DNA of 64,000 nt from Hymenochaete sp. R1 (taxonomy: Eukaryota; Basidiomycota; Agaricomycetes; Hymenochaetales; Hymenochaetaceae). This document shows positions 10,699 to 23,863 of this stretch, piece by piece. Under the pieces are notes generated by a model. The model was not told where the DNA came from, did no database searches, and was given only the letters and a program-made list of their open reading frames with translations. The DNA lies in contig JAFREE010000023.1 of the NCBI GenBank assembly GCA_019400425.1, positions 124,001 to 188,000 of the forward strand, in the 5' to 3' direction. The position numbers and the translations under genes were made by a program. The number at the start of each line of letters is the position of its first letter. Positions within the stretch are counted from its first letter, which is position 1.

Positions 10699-13600
10699 TT
10701 ATTCTGTGTAAGCTATCGTACCATCGCGAAAGAATGGTCGACATAGAGGGAAACTCTCAGCCTCACATTTTGATGTGATATTTTGTATTGTTAGGAATTT
10801 ACGACGGTTGGAACGCATCCATTCGATGTGCCATTTGCTTTCCGTCATGTGGTGACTGATGCAGCGACTCGTCCTCCATCAAGTCATGATCAAAGCAAGA
10901 AGCTATGACGTCCGTCCTGCGTCGTACCCCGGCTTCATCATTTTTGGACGGGGTAAACGTACCGATCCTTAGGCTTAGATGCGGACAGAATCTTCTCTAG
11001 AGGCAACGAGTCGCAAAGGGACACATGCTTATGTGCTCATATAACGACTATCTGCAACATCGTCTTCTGGGGAATACCGAGTATCGACCTCGTCGACTAA
11101 ACAACACATCTACCGAGGCCATTATCTTGTCTTTTACCCTACTCCGTCCCTCTAACGTTCATTCGACTCCACGATCCTGTTTCTGTCTTGTGGCGTTTCT
11201 ACTACCAATGACCAAGATACGCCGCTTTTGAAAGTTCTAATTCACCCGGGTAAGTGTTCCCTATATTCGGATCACTTCAGCAGAGCATTCACGATCCGCG
11301 TCGAGCGAGTCGAGCTAGTCGACCTCATTGGTCAATGGAAATATCTTCTTGCGTTTCCACCACGCATAAGGAAGGCTCCCAAGATCGAAAGCTTGTAAAT
11401 GATGATCTCGTGGGATGCTGATTGGGGTCCAGATCCGTTCCTACCTGGAGAAATGATAGGTGAGATTTCAAATTTACCGTCATCGATCCTGAGCTAAATA
11501 CATTTAAACGTCGAATTCAACGGAAATTATCTTCGGGGCCTGTCGACGGAAAATCTATCCCAGAGACGTACGAGCGACGGGCAATACCGATGAGAACCCG
11601 CATCGTGGGGCAATATAATCGACGTCATCAAGTGTAAGGAGAGCAATTTCTTATGATCCAGTACGTTGTCGTCGATAATCCGGCTATGTGATCTAGGCCT
11701 GGAATGTCTCGGTATGTCTGTCGCGAATGGCTATTCCCAGCCACAGGGTAACAAGCGGACGTCCCTATGTTGTTGGGCCCTAACATAATTGACATCTGTT
11801 GCTTTCAGTAGTACATGATTGAACCCCTATAACGACGTGTCAGCGTACCTGGATGCTTCTTCGATCTCAACTTGAGTCTCGGGAAGTAATCGAGCAACTT
11901 TCCGTCGTAAATCCGAGATTCGATGCAAGTGCTGGTAATATTTTGTAGGTTATGATATTGCAATAAAGGTGCGTGTCACATTGTTACAAAAAATAGTATG
12001 CCTGGGTGGCTTGGTAAATACATTTCATTTTATTGTTACTTGCGTTTGACTGGCTTACTCGGACTTATGCGAAGGTGGTTGCTGGCCAAGAATGGCCAAC
12101 GGCTGAATGAACTTTCTGGTGAATAAATGCGCATGGTACATACTAATCGAAAGCACAGTCCCAAATCGACACCAACATTCCTAGCTAGACCCCGAAGGCC
12201 GGGGCAGCAGAGCGACACAAAAGCAACGGTACTCCCCTGATCTAGCTTAGATCCTTTTCATACAGAAGGCGCCTCAACCCTCATCTTTGCATTTCTCGCA
12301 TATTCAATCAAACTTCCAAACAAAAGACTGATATTTTGATTCATTCAAGTTTCTTTCCTGGATGATGATCTACTTGATGGGCATCGAGCTTCAACGCTGG
12401 CACTGCGAGTGTGAGAGTGCGCGACGAAGTTTCTCCCGGCAAGAAGAATGACCCGTCGCCACCACTCACCACTATTGTCGGGGCTAGCCAATCATCAGGT
12501 TCTCGTTGGCAATCCAGTCTGCTATTCCTGTCACGACTTAATTTAGTTTTAGTTGATGTTGACTATCCGAGTCTGGGAAGCACGCAGCATACAATGAAGC
12601 GCCGAGTACTATCGCTAAGATTTTAATTAATATATTGTTAAATATCAATAATCATGGGTATTGCTTCGGCCCGGCCGATGTGAAAGACAACCTTCAATTG
12701 GGTTTACGCATCCGTAGGCGGACTTTGCGGCCCCTCAGCCACGAACGTAGATCGATCGTACCTTGCAAGCCCTACGTACACGGCCCATCTAACTTTCTAA
12801 GGGCGACCTGCGCTGGCGTCGGATGACGGTGGCTCCGAGCACAAAAATTATGATGCGCCCCGCATGCATTCAGTAGACCTTCCGCTCCAGGACAGGATGG
12901 GGTGTGGTGAGAAAGCGGAAGAAAGGGATATGTGAGACACTGCAAGGGCTGGCCGACTGGTGGCCAGGCCTAGCCAGCCAGCCTGAGTTCTCGACGCAGG
13001 TGCGGGTTTCTGTTTCTGTTTCGTCTCGGTTCAGCCTGGAGAAGTCGCTTGGATCATCCAAGTATCATCCATGGCCGGAATAGAAGGATCTTCGGTGCAT
13101 GGAACGAGTAATATTAAAATCGAAAGGCAAACATAAGGTCGTCGGTCGGATGAAAGTAATAAAAAGGACGGCCCGCCTTAGGTATCCACTGAGCCCAAGT
13201 CTCAGCTTTCTTGCGCGGAATCCGAATCACTAGCTCGACTTGGGGGCGAATCAATCGTTCACGGGCAAATCCCACCGAGGTCATCCCACCGCGGCATCAG
13301 GTACAAGTTCAGCTACAAGTCCCCGCTGATGGCTAAGTTGTACTGGCACGTCTGCAAAAAAGACCATTGAGTCTTACCAGTGCTAATCTTACCATGGCGA
13401 GCCAGAACAACCCGACGCACGAGCCACTCTTTCCAGGTCCTCTCTTCCACTGTGATGGACCTCCCCAGACACTGGCATAATGCTTCTCTTCCCGAAAACG
13501 GATGAAATTGCGCGGGAGAATCTCCACTCAAGTTCCCTTAGCCAAGGCACGGACACCTCCCCGCCTCTAAGTTTGGAATGATCAGCAGGTCAATGCTCTC

Positions 13601-16600
13601 TTTGCCTTTCTTGACTGACTGACTTAAGTAAACGATACCGCTGGGTGAGAACTTCTTGGGAGGGAAAAGGTGGATATCCCGGTGGACAAACAAGCGAGGA
13701 GGCGCCGAGTTTTTTCGCCGAACGTCTTCATGCAATTGGTTGAAGGATCCGTTGACCTCGAAAGTCGAAATATTCACGGGATAAGTCTTTTTAGTAGTTC
13801 AATCATTCTGGGGTGTTCATTGGATTTTGGATTGATCGATCTTCAGGTTAGGGTTTCTTGTGTTAGATGTACACTGTTAGGCGCGACCTCTTACCTTACC
13901 TCTCGCTCTCGCGGTCCATCATCAAATTAATCAGCACTTACTCACTCCTACCCGTGCCATCTTTGGCTCTTAGCAATCACCACGTACTGAACGCGCAACT
14001 CATTGTTACTTGCTAGCCCAATCATTTATCCTCCCAGACTTCGTAAATATAACTCGAGTAATGATCCTATCAGTCATCCGAACTAACGAACACGTAAGAA
14101 AGACTATGAAGTGCGTCAGAATGCGAAGAGATAGGTAAGCGCAACAAATGGCGAAGGTTTGGCATGTTCGGCGCCGTCGCGGCGGAACGAAACTAAATGG
14201 GACTTCGTTTTCCATACTAGTATTTTCTATACTTCCTTTTTGTGTTTGATAACGACCGGCGCGGGCCGAAGAGTGGACGTAGACTCGGCGTTTGCGTCTG
14301 TATGGGTTAGAGTTGAAAGTTGGGTTGGACTCGAACCCTAGGTCACTTCGGACTCGTCTTCCGTGTCCACCCGTCGTCGGGACAGGTGACCCTTTGAACT
14401 TTGATGCCGCACTTGTGTAGACATTTCCAAACAGTATCTTCAATTCCGGCGAACGTTCACTCACTGCTCCCAACAGTCATGTACGTACAGATAGAGCTTC
14501 AGGTGAGGCCACTTTTACGAATAGCACTGAGCTTTTGCCGCGTTCGTCGGAACCGGAGCAGGTAAGAACTAAGAATAAAGAAGGATTTATCATAATTTCT
14601 TATGAACGTTACAGACGTAACGTATTAAACATCCATGAGATGCATCTTTTCTTATTTATCCTGAAACCGAGCCCAAAGTGATTATGAAAGTGATCCATGA
14701 ACGAGTTCCAATATAGAAGAGCCGAAGAAGTATCTAAGCAGTGCGCAGTCGCCCGCCGAGCTCATTTGCGACTCAGCATATTGAAGGCATACATATTCTC
14801 AACACATAAACAACAGCCTTCTCAGCCCTGCGCAGTCCAACGCAGCTGAGCTGCGTCGGCAAGGATGGCTCAAGGCCATCCTAGTAGACCAGACGGTTCA
14901 ATATGCATAAATAATCCAGCGCCGGTATTCCAATCGGCCACCTACATTTCACCCACGGGCCCAACGGACAAAATGACCGTAAGACAAGAACAGCATACGC
15001 ACGCATGCTCGTTTTCGCCGAACCGTGCCTGTGTTCCGAGTGTCCTTTTTGATGCTGATGTTCAAGTGTGACTGGAGTAACGGGATATCAAGTGGTTCGT
15101 TCATGTTGGTTAATTACACAGCTTTCCGGGTATTGATTGGAAGGAGGCGCTGCGAAGCCGAGAGGCGCTCGTTTGTGCTCCGTCCCCAAAGCCAAATCTT
15201 GATTAGCCGGCTATCTTCGTCCGAGACAATATTCCTCAGAAGGGAAGAACATGGGAAGGCGCTCGGTGATGAGGGAAAGATTAGTCGTCGAGGAAGTGAA
15301 GTTGTTGCATGGAACTATCCCTTCTTTCAATGAATACCGTAACGATTATTTATCGTAAAGCGACCTCTTTGAAAAACGCTGAGCTGCGAAGGGTGCAAAT
15401 GATTTTACTAAACAAAGCTGGATGGCTGAGTTGCTCGTAACCACATGCTCTCCTAGTATGTGGCTGGTATGCGCGTATGATGCATGTTTCAGCGGAGAAT
15501 TCACACCCACACGCTTCCTTGGATCTATCTGCTAAGGACCTCTGCAAACAAATACATTAGCGTCTGTTTGTCTGGAATGCAAATGAAAGGATTAAACGCT
15601 CAAAACCATTCCCGTATCCTTAGCTCGGAGTGAGTCCAAATGAGAGTATTGCGAACACAAAGTTGTTTGGATACTGGCGCGGGCCCGTCTCGGCTATCTT
15701 CGTTGATAGCACCTGGTCGCGGTCGCACAGCTCTTGGTGAACACCAACAATTGACTCGGCGATGATGATGATGACTATTGCTATGGACAGCAATCGTTCT
15801 CAAATAAACATTTGGCTGTTTCTCCTGTGCCCGTTTGATAATACCGGACGGGATGGCGATCTGTCGCAGTATTCGCCACGACGGAATCGTTTCCGAGAAA
15901 TTCACCTCCGGCATGTTGAATCCGACACTTTCCGTCTCTTTTTTTCTTCAAAATAATGGTTCTACCGTATATCTGACCTGACCTGCATAGTTGCAGAAGA
16001 GGGTGTGGCGGACGTACCTTTCTCCTCCTTCCTTTGCAATGCTGACTGACGCGGTTGGATTTCGCACGAGTGATTTCGCCATCGGCGTTGAATCATCCAT
16101 TAGAAAAGCGCTGCCGCGAGCATATTTGTTGCGGACTTGCGCAAATAGAATCCATTATTCCTACAGAGGAGTAAAACGGGCCCGACGACTTCGGTGCGTG
16201 TAACGCGCGCCTGTCGGAGGAGGCGGTTGCTTGAAATGACGTTACCAGGATTGTGGGTAGGAGGGTATCTCATGGCACGGCATGGTACCGGAGAACACCC
16301 AGAGAGCTGGGGCTCCTTCCTAGGCCTGGGCAAACGGAACACGAAATTAGAAGTAAGCTAGGGAGCTCATTTATGTGGCGGCTTACGAAAAGAGAAGAAA
16401 TGGAGCTGAAGCTTGGGGCCCACACCGGTTTTAATAATGGACTAGGCCAAGGAATGTAAAGTTCCCATTCCTGTCAATTAGAGGAAAAGCTTAATGCAGA
16501 ATGAGACTAAACATCGAAAACATGTTATCGGAAGTCGATCAAGCTGCTACTGGGTTGCAGGAGAGAGCACATGTGCGTGCATGAACGGACGAGAAGCTGT

Positions 16601-17152
16601 CGAATTCATACGTCGGCGGTAAGGGAATGTGATACATGGACACGAGTGAGCTGGCAAGGGCGCAAAGGATGTCGATGAACATGCGCCACTTGAACTTTCA
16701 CCCTTGTTTCAGAAAGAGTGTATGTATGAGACAGAGTGCATTCGCTAATCCTGGCGAGGTCGCTGGACGCAAAGTAGGAAGCATCCGTCAAGAATATCGA
16801 AAGAAAGAAAAAGAACCAGAGACATGGGAGGAGGCAGAGCAAAGGAGCCGGAAGCCGAAGATCTGGAGAGGCCGGGAAGGCCGGCTGGCGGGTGTGGCCG
16901 TAACACCTTCCATATAAAGACATACAAGCACCTTCCAGATATGTCAATATTACCTGTAACGGAAGGGCGTGTGGAAAGAAAGTGTGGGCCCTGAATTCGT
17001 TTCGTCTCGACTCGTGGTTCCTCCTGCCGCCTTCATTCTTTCCATCCCCTTCCGCACTCTGCTCTCTCTCCCTCTCTCATTCCTTCCATCACCTCCTCCT
17101 CGTCGTCCTCGACCTTCTCTTCGCTCGCCTGTCTTCGCTATCTGCGCCGACC
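10699..17152. other. Long region without a supported gene
   Basis: About 6.4 kb in which every open frame is short (under ~160 codons) and none shows a family motif. I found no tRNA, no intact transposase or reverse-transcriptase motif and no clear terminal repeats by eye. Base composition is close to that of the neighbours. It could be long intergenic DNA, decayed mobile elements or non-coding transcripts. The right end (16960-17152) is pyrimidine-rich, as expected for the promoter and leader of the next gene. Confidence 0.5.
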
Positions 17153-18857
17153 ATGAGCATCCTCGCCACTACCTCTCGCCCTCGCGACAGGGACATCCAC
17201 ACAAAGAAACGGTATGCCTTGCTCTCTGTCCATACTATTTCTCCTGCCCTACCGGCTTACTCACTACCCTTGTCTCCATCTCATCCAGCAAACTGGATCG
17301 TGAACTCATTCTACGTAGTCTTGAGGTGTGTCGTCTTGACATCGTGCGCTCTCTCACTCGACTCACCCCGCGGCCAACCGCGCTATTCCTCACCTCAGAT
17401 CATCGGAAGCATCCAGGCCCCTCTAGCTCCCGAGCTTCCCCCGCTTTCTTCTTCCTCTCGTAGCTCACAATCGTCGTCACAGGCGCAAGTTGCGAGCTCC
17501 TCGAAGCGGAAACTCGACTCAAACATAGAAAAGTCGGATGGCAGCGCAAAGCGCGCCAAGACAGAGACCTCCCAACCATCCGCCTCCTGTATCGTTCCTT
17601 CATCCGCTCCCGCGCCGATCGAGTCTCCAAAGGTTCCTACGCCAGGTTGCTCGTCAGAAACTGTTGGTAATGGGAAGCGGCCTGATACTGGAGAGGCGGC
17701 CAGCGATGCGTCCACCATTGGGGCAAACCGGTCCCGCTCTCCCACGGTATACGAACCTGTCCGACGGCCCCGGCGGGGTATGGCATCTGTCGATTTCTCA
17801 GAGCTACATAACTTTTATTTTGCGCGGGCTCGCGCTTTCAAGTTCTCTGGCGACGCTCGATTTGCGGCTAGTTACCCACCGAGTAACAGGCAACATGCAC
17901 CTCTCAAAGTACCCCCTCCAAAAGGCAGCCAGTACCATACCCATAGCGCTCTCATGGCGGCTCTTGAATCCCTCGAGGGCCTACTGTGTTTCATTTACGC
18001 TACCTGGTGCCAAGAATGTCACCATGCCGTGGGGCCAGCCACCTGGCTGTCCTTCAATTCTTACATATATTGGGTAAATTCGAAATGGGATATGTTCATC
18101 GGACCCCGCAATAATGTCCGCGAAAAATCGTTTTTCGGTCTAATGCAAGTTCTCGTTCTCATGAAATACGATTCCAACTGATTAGTTTGTCCTATGCAGT
18201 TCCATGTTGGAGGCGTTCGTGCGCCAGCATGTTATCGTCAAGTACATGCTTCATGGAGCACTTGATGAGAAAACCGCGCAGTACAAAATCGAGATCGACA
18301 AACTTAAGCAAAGAGCCATTGAGGTGGCAAAATCCAAGTCTTTACCTCCAGAAAAGTCTCTTCCTTCTCCCGAGACCGATGCAGCGAGCGCAAGTTCGAC
18401 ACCGGCTAAACAGAACAATGTCGCTTCTGGCAGCAAGGTCGAAGGGAGATCCGAAGAATTGAAGCGTTCGAATCGCCCTATACCTCCGGATGCAGAGGTG
18501 CTCAATGAACCCATTCCCGTCGCTATTTCTTATCTCGATTCCGTGAGGAACTTGATTGGCGAGCAACGAAAGGCATATACCGAGATGCGGAAGTCTCAAA
18601 AGACCCTGTCCCTCGCGATCATGCGAGAGCACTTCCCGCACACATACGGAAGGATGGTGAATTCAACACTCTCAGCCGAGGAGGAATATGAACCAGACAT
18701 GGAGGATACCGAGGGAGAGCTACTATGGCCGTCGCAATGTGTCACCGGAGAGGGCGTTGCTTGGGTTGCTTTGATGGGCTGCGCTATGATCAGGGAGTTT
18801 GGAAAGGATATAGGCTACGAAGCGATCAATGGCACCGTTCCTAAACCAACAAGTTGA
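17153..18857 (+). CDS. Conserved nuclear-looking protein of unknown function
   Basis: Exons 17153..17211, 17289..17325, 17399..18144 and 18200..18857 give 499 residues. The start ATG begins MSILATTSRPRDRDIHTKKR, in a good context after a CT-rich leader. Residues ~33-180 are Ser/Pro-rich and disordered, with basic clusters such as SSKRKLDS and SAKRAK that could act in nuclear import. A folded helical part begins near DFSELHNFYFARARAFKFSG and continues through HSALMAALESLEGLLCFIYA, a WCQECHH segment and NSYIYWVNSKW to FVRQHVIVKYMLHGALDEKT. A charged linker and a second conserved-looking block (YLDSVRNLIGEQRKAYTEMR ... WPSQCVTGEGVAWVALMGCA) end the protein. The third intron needs a GC donor (GCAAGT at 18145) to keep frame. 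I do not recognise the family. Confidence 0.75.
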
Positions 18858-21419
18858 CTCCCTGTTGATGACTCCTTACTTCGATCTGGCTAATGCAAGA
18901 CCCGTTAACTTATTCCTCGCGCTGCCCGCCTGGTTTAGAATGACCGTGCTACCCTCTAGAGAACCGACACCGGTCTCTACGCACTCATTTGAGCGATACG
19001 GACGAGCCTTCGACTGCGTGAGGGGTTTTGGCGATACCTTCGACACCCGCCTGCTGCTCCTCCTTCACCCACGTTCATTTATCCGCCAGCAGTGGATCAG
19101 TCCAGGATAACATGCACACGGCCCACAATTCTGTAATGGGGCTGCGGCATCTGGGGCCGTCTCCACGCATTGCATATTTGCCCCACGCTGCTCATGAAGC
19201 ACACGTGCGGCCTACCGCGGATATGCTTCATCAGACAGATCGTCTGAACGCCGTACTACTTCCGCTGGACGGTCCGTTATGCTCTAGATTTTTCACACTC
19301 GGGGTTTTCGAAGACCACACGGCAGCTCGGACTATTGGAGAAACTTGTGCGCCGTCTAAATACTTCTCCATTACCTACAGCCAGATTTTCGTGGGAGGAT
19401 GTTCGCTCAGGAATTGCGTTGTGATTCATGCTGACTCCGAAGCTCTTCGCAACCCAAATGAGCCCAAACGATACATTCCTTTCCTCATCGACAATGGCAG
19501 TAGGTCATATGGCCCATCGCCTTGCATTTACGTTTACGTTTGGATACATTGGGTTTTCATTTTCGGTTTCACCTTGAATGTTCCGCGCACTACGACGGAA
19601 ACGAGATAACAACTTCGATCTTCCCTTTCGCCTGAATTTCTGCCTTACGTTCAATCGTTGTTCGCTTCCTTTGTTTCAACTTCAACAATTCGAAGCCAGT
19701 CGACCTTCTTACTTAACCTTTTGTTTCAGTCATTTTGCTGTCGAAAATGCTTTGCTTTCTGTCCGTTCCCTTCACCCGCGTACCCGCCACGACATATATT
19801 ACAAGTTCTTCACATCCCCGCCTCATCCATTATTTAATTGCAAGCATCTGGCACGCCCCAGCAACTGATTTCATATCCCATTTCCATCATTACAATTTCA
19901 TTACAACTCATTGCATAGCGCGGATTTCACCCTGGGTATTCGGCATCTTTACCACCCCCACCAATTCTTACCTTTCCGTCCTCGGACACAATCCGATCCC
20001 CCGGTGATTTTATCTCTGGCTTTTTATTTCATTTCATTTTTATTCTTCTTGGTTCGGATCAGCATGGTTTGAAGGAGTGCTCCTGACTTCTTGTCGCCCT
20101 TCGCCCCTTTCCCTTTCTTTTGTGGCAGAGAAAGGTGTCTTTGATGGAACGACGTGCTTGGCGACCGATGCTAGGACACTGGGCCTTCGCGGCGATCACC
20201 GTACTCCGGACGTGACATGTTTGCCCTGCGGTGGCTTCACTGTGAACGGGTGCGAAACAGCGGCCTGTCATTGAAGGCGCTATGGCTTCATCAGGTCAGT
20301 CCTTGCGGCTCGATCCAGTGGCGAAGAACGAGGTGGTAGTGGCGTCCTCGATGGCAACGCATCACAGGCGTCGCTGGGCATTCTGCACTGCCTTCATTTA
20401 CTTATGAACCCAGTGAATTAGGCCGACCGACCTGACCAAAAGCCAGCATCAATCACGCTTACGCCGACACTTATCACCCCACCTGGTCTTATTCCAACGA
20501 CATAATTCACATCCCTCCCTGTATCTCACTCATATCATCCCTTCCTATCCTCCTTGTGTACCACCAAAAACAGTAGCTCATCCCATTCCGGTCCTCATCC
20601 CCAACTCAATCCGGCTTTCCCCATCTCGCCGTATTATACACATCTTTGCTTACATCTCATCCCTCCTCGGAAGTCGGAAATCTGTCCATATCTCATTACA
20701 TCCTCCCACTGGTTCTCCAATACTGTTTTTCTGCTCTAGTTTCTTGTGTTGCATCTCCTGTCTTCTCCCATCATCATCTTGTACAGGTTCTTTTAGTTGA
20801 TTATTGAAAGAAAGAAAAGGGACAAGGGAATTCATTTCTTTCGCGATTTCGGAATTTCTATGGGTTTTTAGCAGCATGACTATCATCAACGAAAGTAATT
20901 AATGTCAATATTGGCGTGACGTTTAACGAAAGCTCTTTGCGGGTTTCAGAGCGGCCCTTCATATTCTACTTATTTCTAGCACTGGCGTTCGCGCCAATCG
21001 TGCTGTCTGTGTCGCCGTCACCAGCGACCTGTTACCGCCATAACCGACGCCATGTATTGCTAACGATCGTTGCTTTAATTTGGGGTTTCCAGCTGGTCTG
21101 TGACTTGGTTATGTGCAGTGTTTGTTACTGAGCCTGAGCGCGGGACTTTCCTCTGCTCACTAGTGGGTGGAGTGTCTGCTTTTGATTACGTCGCCGAATT
21201 TGGCAATGACGTCAGTTGATCCAGCTAAATTAAACACATGCGTTCATTGCACGTTAACATTCACTAAACTTCCTTCTCGCCACTATTCTGTTAGCACTCG
21301 TATTCAGAGACATCGGGCTCGTCTTGTTCTACTTTAGAGCTTGTACTAAAGGGATCATCGTAACATTCCAAGAAATATCGAAGCACGAGGGGAAAAACAC
21401 TGAGGGAAAATAGGGGGAA
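18858..21419. other. 3'UTR and intergenic region
   Basis: About 2.5 kb without a recognisable gene. It is CT-rich between about 19600 and 20800, and none of the small open frames has a known motif. It probably includes the 3'UTR of the preceding gene and the promoter of the NTF2-like gene. Confidence 0.5.
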
Positions 21420-22275
21420 ATGCAAAACCCTAAAGAAGAACTCATTCCTGTCGTGAAGAAGCTGATGCTTTCGAGCACCGTGGCGGCACAGCAGGCGACG
21501 GTAAGGCAGTACTTCCACCCTGAGGCAGGGTTCGTCCATCCTCTGTGTCATGTTGAGCCCGGTCCAGGGAGTAGGGAGACGCTTGCGGGGATATACGAGT
21601 GAGTAGTTCAAGGAAGCATTTACGTTAGCTTGCTGACAGGCTTTTTAAGGTGGTATCGGGACATGAGCCCAAATATAACAGCAGATGTCAAATCTTTCAG
21701 TCAGAATGAGCTTATGCATACATTACTAGGTGTGCATATGGTGTTGACATTCAAGTTTTGATTTTATAGTCTACGACGAGGGCTCCAATGTCGCGTACTT
21801 GGACGTCGTGCAAACGTTCCATATCTTCCTGAGCCCATTCAAGGCTGCGCCTGCTCGGTATGTTGAATGTTGTAACTCGTGTAGGCTCTTTGAAGGATTG
21901 AGAGCCCGTTGTGCTCTAGGCTCCTTGTCAAGGTCTCTTTGGAGAGGAACAGCTCAGACGGGAAATATTATATCAAGAAGCAGGAAGACTTTTACCAACC
22001 AGAGGTAAGCACCACCACCGGCATACGCGCCCGTACACTTCTCTGTCGCCTTCCCTCCGATTCCAATGACCTATATTTATATTCTCCGTTAGGATCTCCT
22101 TCATCTGACCATACCATTTCTTGGCACACCTGTTGTGTTTGCGAAGCAAATCACTGCGAGGGTGTGCGGATTCAACGCGGTGGCTTTCGCAATGATACGA
22201 GGATTCCTGCATCAGGCGCTTTCGCTCGTCAGAGAAGAACGGAACCACGTTGCGGACAAGGTTCATACGGAATGA
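21420..22275 (+). CDS. SigF-like NTF2-fold protein (SnoaL superfamily)
   Basis: Exons 21420..21598, 21650..21729, 21770..21857, 21920..22004 and 22093..22275 give 204 residues. The N-terminal helix region (PVVKKLMLSSTVAAQQATVR) leads into YFHPEAGFVHPLCHVEPGPG, then WYRDMSPNITADV and YLDVVQTFHIFLSPFKAAPA. After that come LLVKVSLERN and YYIKKQEDFYQPEDLLHL. This order matches the NTF2/SnoaL cone-fold proteins annotated as SigF-like in basidiomycetes, which have no proven reaction. The C-terminus (FLGTPVVFAKQITARVCGFN) is hydrophobic and could lie on a membrane. All introns are short, and two acceptors are plain AAG or TTAG. The strong fit of all five exons in one frame supports the model; the function is unknown. 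Confidence 0.8.
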
Positions 22276-22644
22276 GTTTTACTGCAAGACCCTTGAAGGG
22301 CGGTGAGGAGTGCGTGAAGTGAGTGATATGCGATACCTTCGGAGAGGAAGGCGAAGATCGACATAGATGTACTTTATATTGTGGTCTTTTTACTACTATA
22401 CACGATGGACTTGATACATTATTCATGATCGGGCACGGCTGAGAAAACAATCAGAAACACTAATACGAGAAACCCATAAGACAACCAATCGACAATCATC
22501 GATAGTAGAATGAATCCACACTAGTTGTGATAAATCGGAGGTAATTCAGAAAAATGAAAGATTTTTTGGGAGAACAGACCGACGGCAAACGCCTAGATTT
22601 GATGCGCACTTGAAGCAAAACGAGTAAAATCTTGACACCAATTG

Positions 22645-23638
22645 TCAATCAAGCTCAAGCCCGTATTTCTGCCATTCCTCAGGCTGAAGACTGTATCTTG
22701 TCGGCGGCATATCCCAATCAATGATAAACCCACGAACACCGTGTACGTTCTCCGGTATCTCCTTGCCCTCGCGTTTCTTTCCCTCTGACTCACGGTGGAA
22801 AAGGATCGTACTTGGAGTAACATCGAAGCGACATCCCTCTACGTCGATGTTCTCCCAGTGTTGGCGGATTACTGGATTTGGAGAGATAACAGTCCGGTAT
22901 GAACAGGGGTTAAGATGGCCGAGTGATAACGGAAAAGAAACAGGTTGAGGAAGGATCGAAGAACAAATTCATGAAAGTTTGAAGTTCACGTACCATCCAT
23001 TGCATGATAACCCGCCGTGAAGAGCTCTCTGGAGTTCCTGAACTGATACATCCTGAGAAGAGAATGCTCGAGGACAAGACGGTTCTGCGTGATAGTGGGA
23101 ATATCGTAGACGTTGAGATCTTCCGGGTCAAGCAGATCGGAGCCATCTAAGGCAATCGGCGAAATAAGATATCAGTAGGAGAGCAGAACGAGCGAGGGAG
23201 ATTACTGACCTGAATCAGTTGGGGAAGATGCTCTTGGTGGTGCATCCTCTCCGGCATGGGATGCATCTCCCGCCTTATCTACCTTACTAGCTTCCCCCCC
23301 ATCGCTTCCGTCTACGGGAGCTTCATTTTCCTTCCCTTTGTCCTTTTCAGCTCGGCCCTCATCTACATTAGCACCCAGTTCAGTTCAGTTCGGTGAGAGC
23401 ATTAGCGAGAAGTTAAAGGCCTCATAGTAGAGCGTTGATGCTGACCATCGTATTTTGAAGAATCATCCTTCAAGGGCTCGTCCTTTTCTAATGCCCTGTC
23501 CAATTCTGATTCATATTTGCGCACGCCCGAGTCCTCAACATGCATAGGATCATATGTCTCCGACCCATCAGCTTTCGCATCCAGCACACTATCAGATCTC
23601 TGCCTTTCGTTCAAAGCTTGGAGATCCTTATCAGACAT
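22645..23638 (-). CDS. Conserved basidiomycete protein of unknown function
   Basis: Exons 23638..23446, 23362..23210, 23146..22994 and 22871..22645 give 241 residues. The N-terminal half is charged and disordered (SDKDLQALNERQRSD, then EGRAEKDKGKENEAP). The C-terminal half is compact: DLNVYDIPTITQNRLVLEHS, LLRMYQFRNSRELFTAGYHA, QHWENIDVEGCRFDVTPST, NVHGVRGFIIDWDMPPTRY and EEWQKYGLELD. No signal peptide or membrane segment is visible. I do not recognise the family. The gene is divergent from GOT1, with about 225 bp between the starts, so a shared promoter is likely. The 3'UTR faces the NTF2-like gene, 369 bp away. Confidence 0.7.
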
Positions 23639-23863
23639 ACTTGGGGCGTAAAAAAGACACAGCGGGACAAAGAAGTTCGAAGTTGATCGTGAAATTCCAA
23701 GACGCGTCGCGCCTCCCAAAACGCGTAAATGAAACACGCGCTCGTCGATCGTGTCGATCACTTTAGCAGTACGTGGCAAGCGAGAGACCTACAGCTCTGA
23801 GGTCTACAACCTACGGCTTCTACACAACGTTTAGGCAGAAATCCAAACAGACATTCGTCAAAA

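Noticed and set aside
14255..14345. Possible tRNA on the minus strand (GGGTTCGAGTCC at 14335)
   Set aside because: The T-loop-like string lacks a pairing stem, and no anticodon or acceptor stem could be folded around it.
16982..17152. Upstream extension of the long plus-strand frame as N-terminus of the 17153 gene
   Set aside because: It reads Leu/Ser-rich low-complexity leader and crosses two clear introns; the ATG at 17153 followed by spliced KLDRELILRSLE keeps frame.
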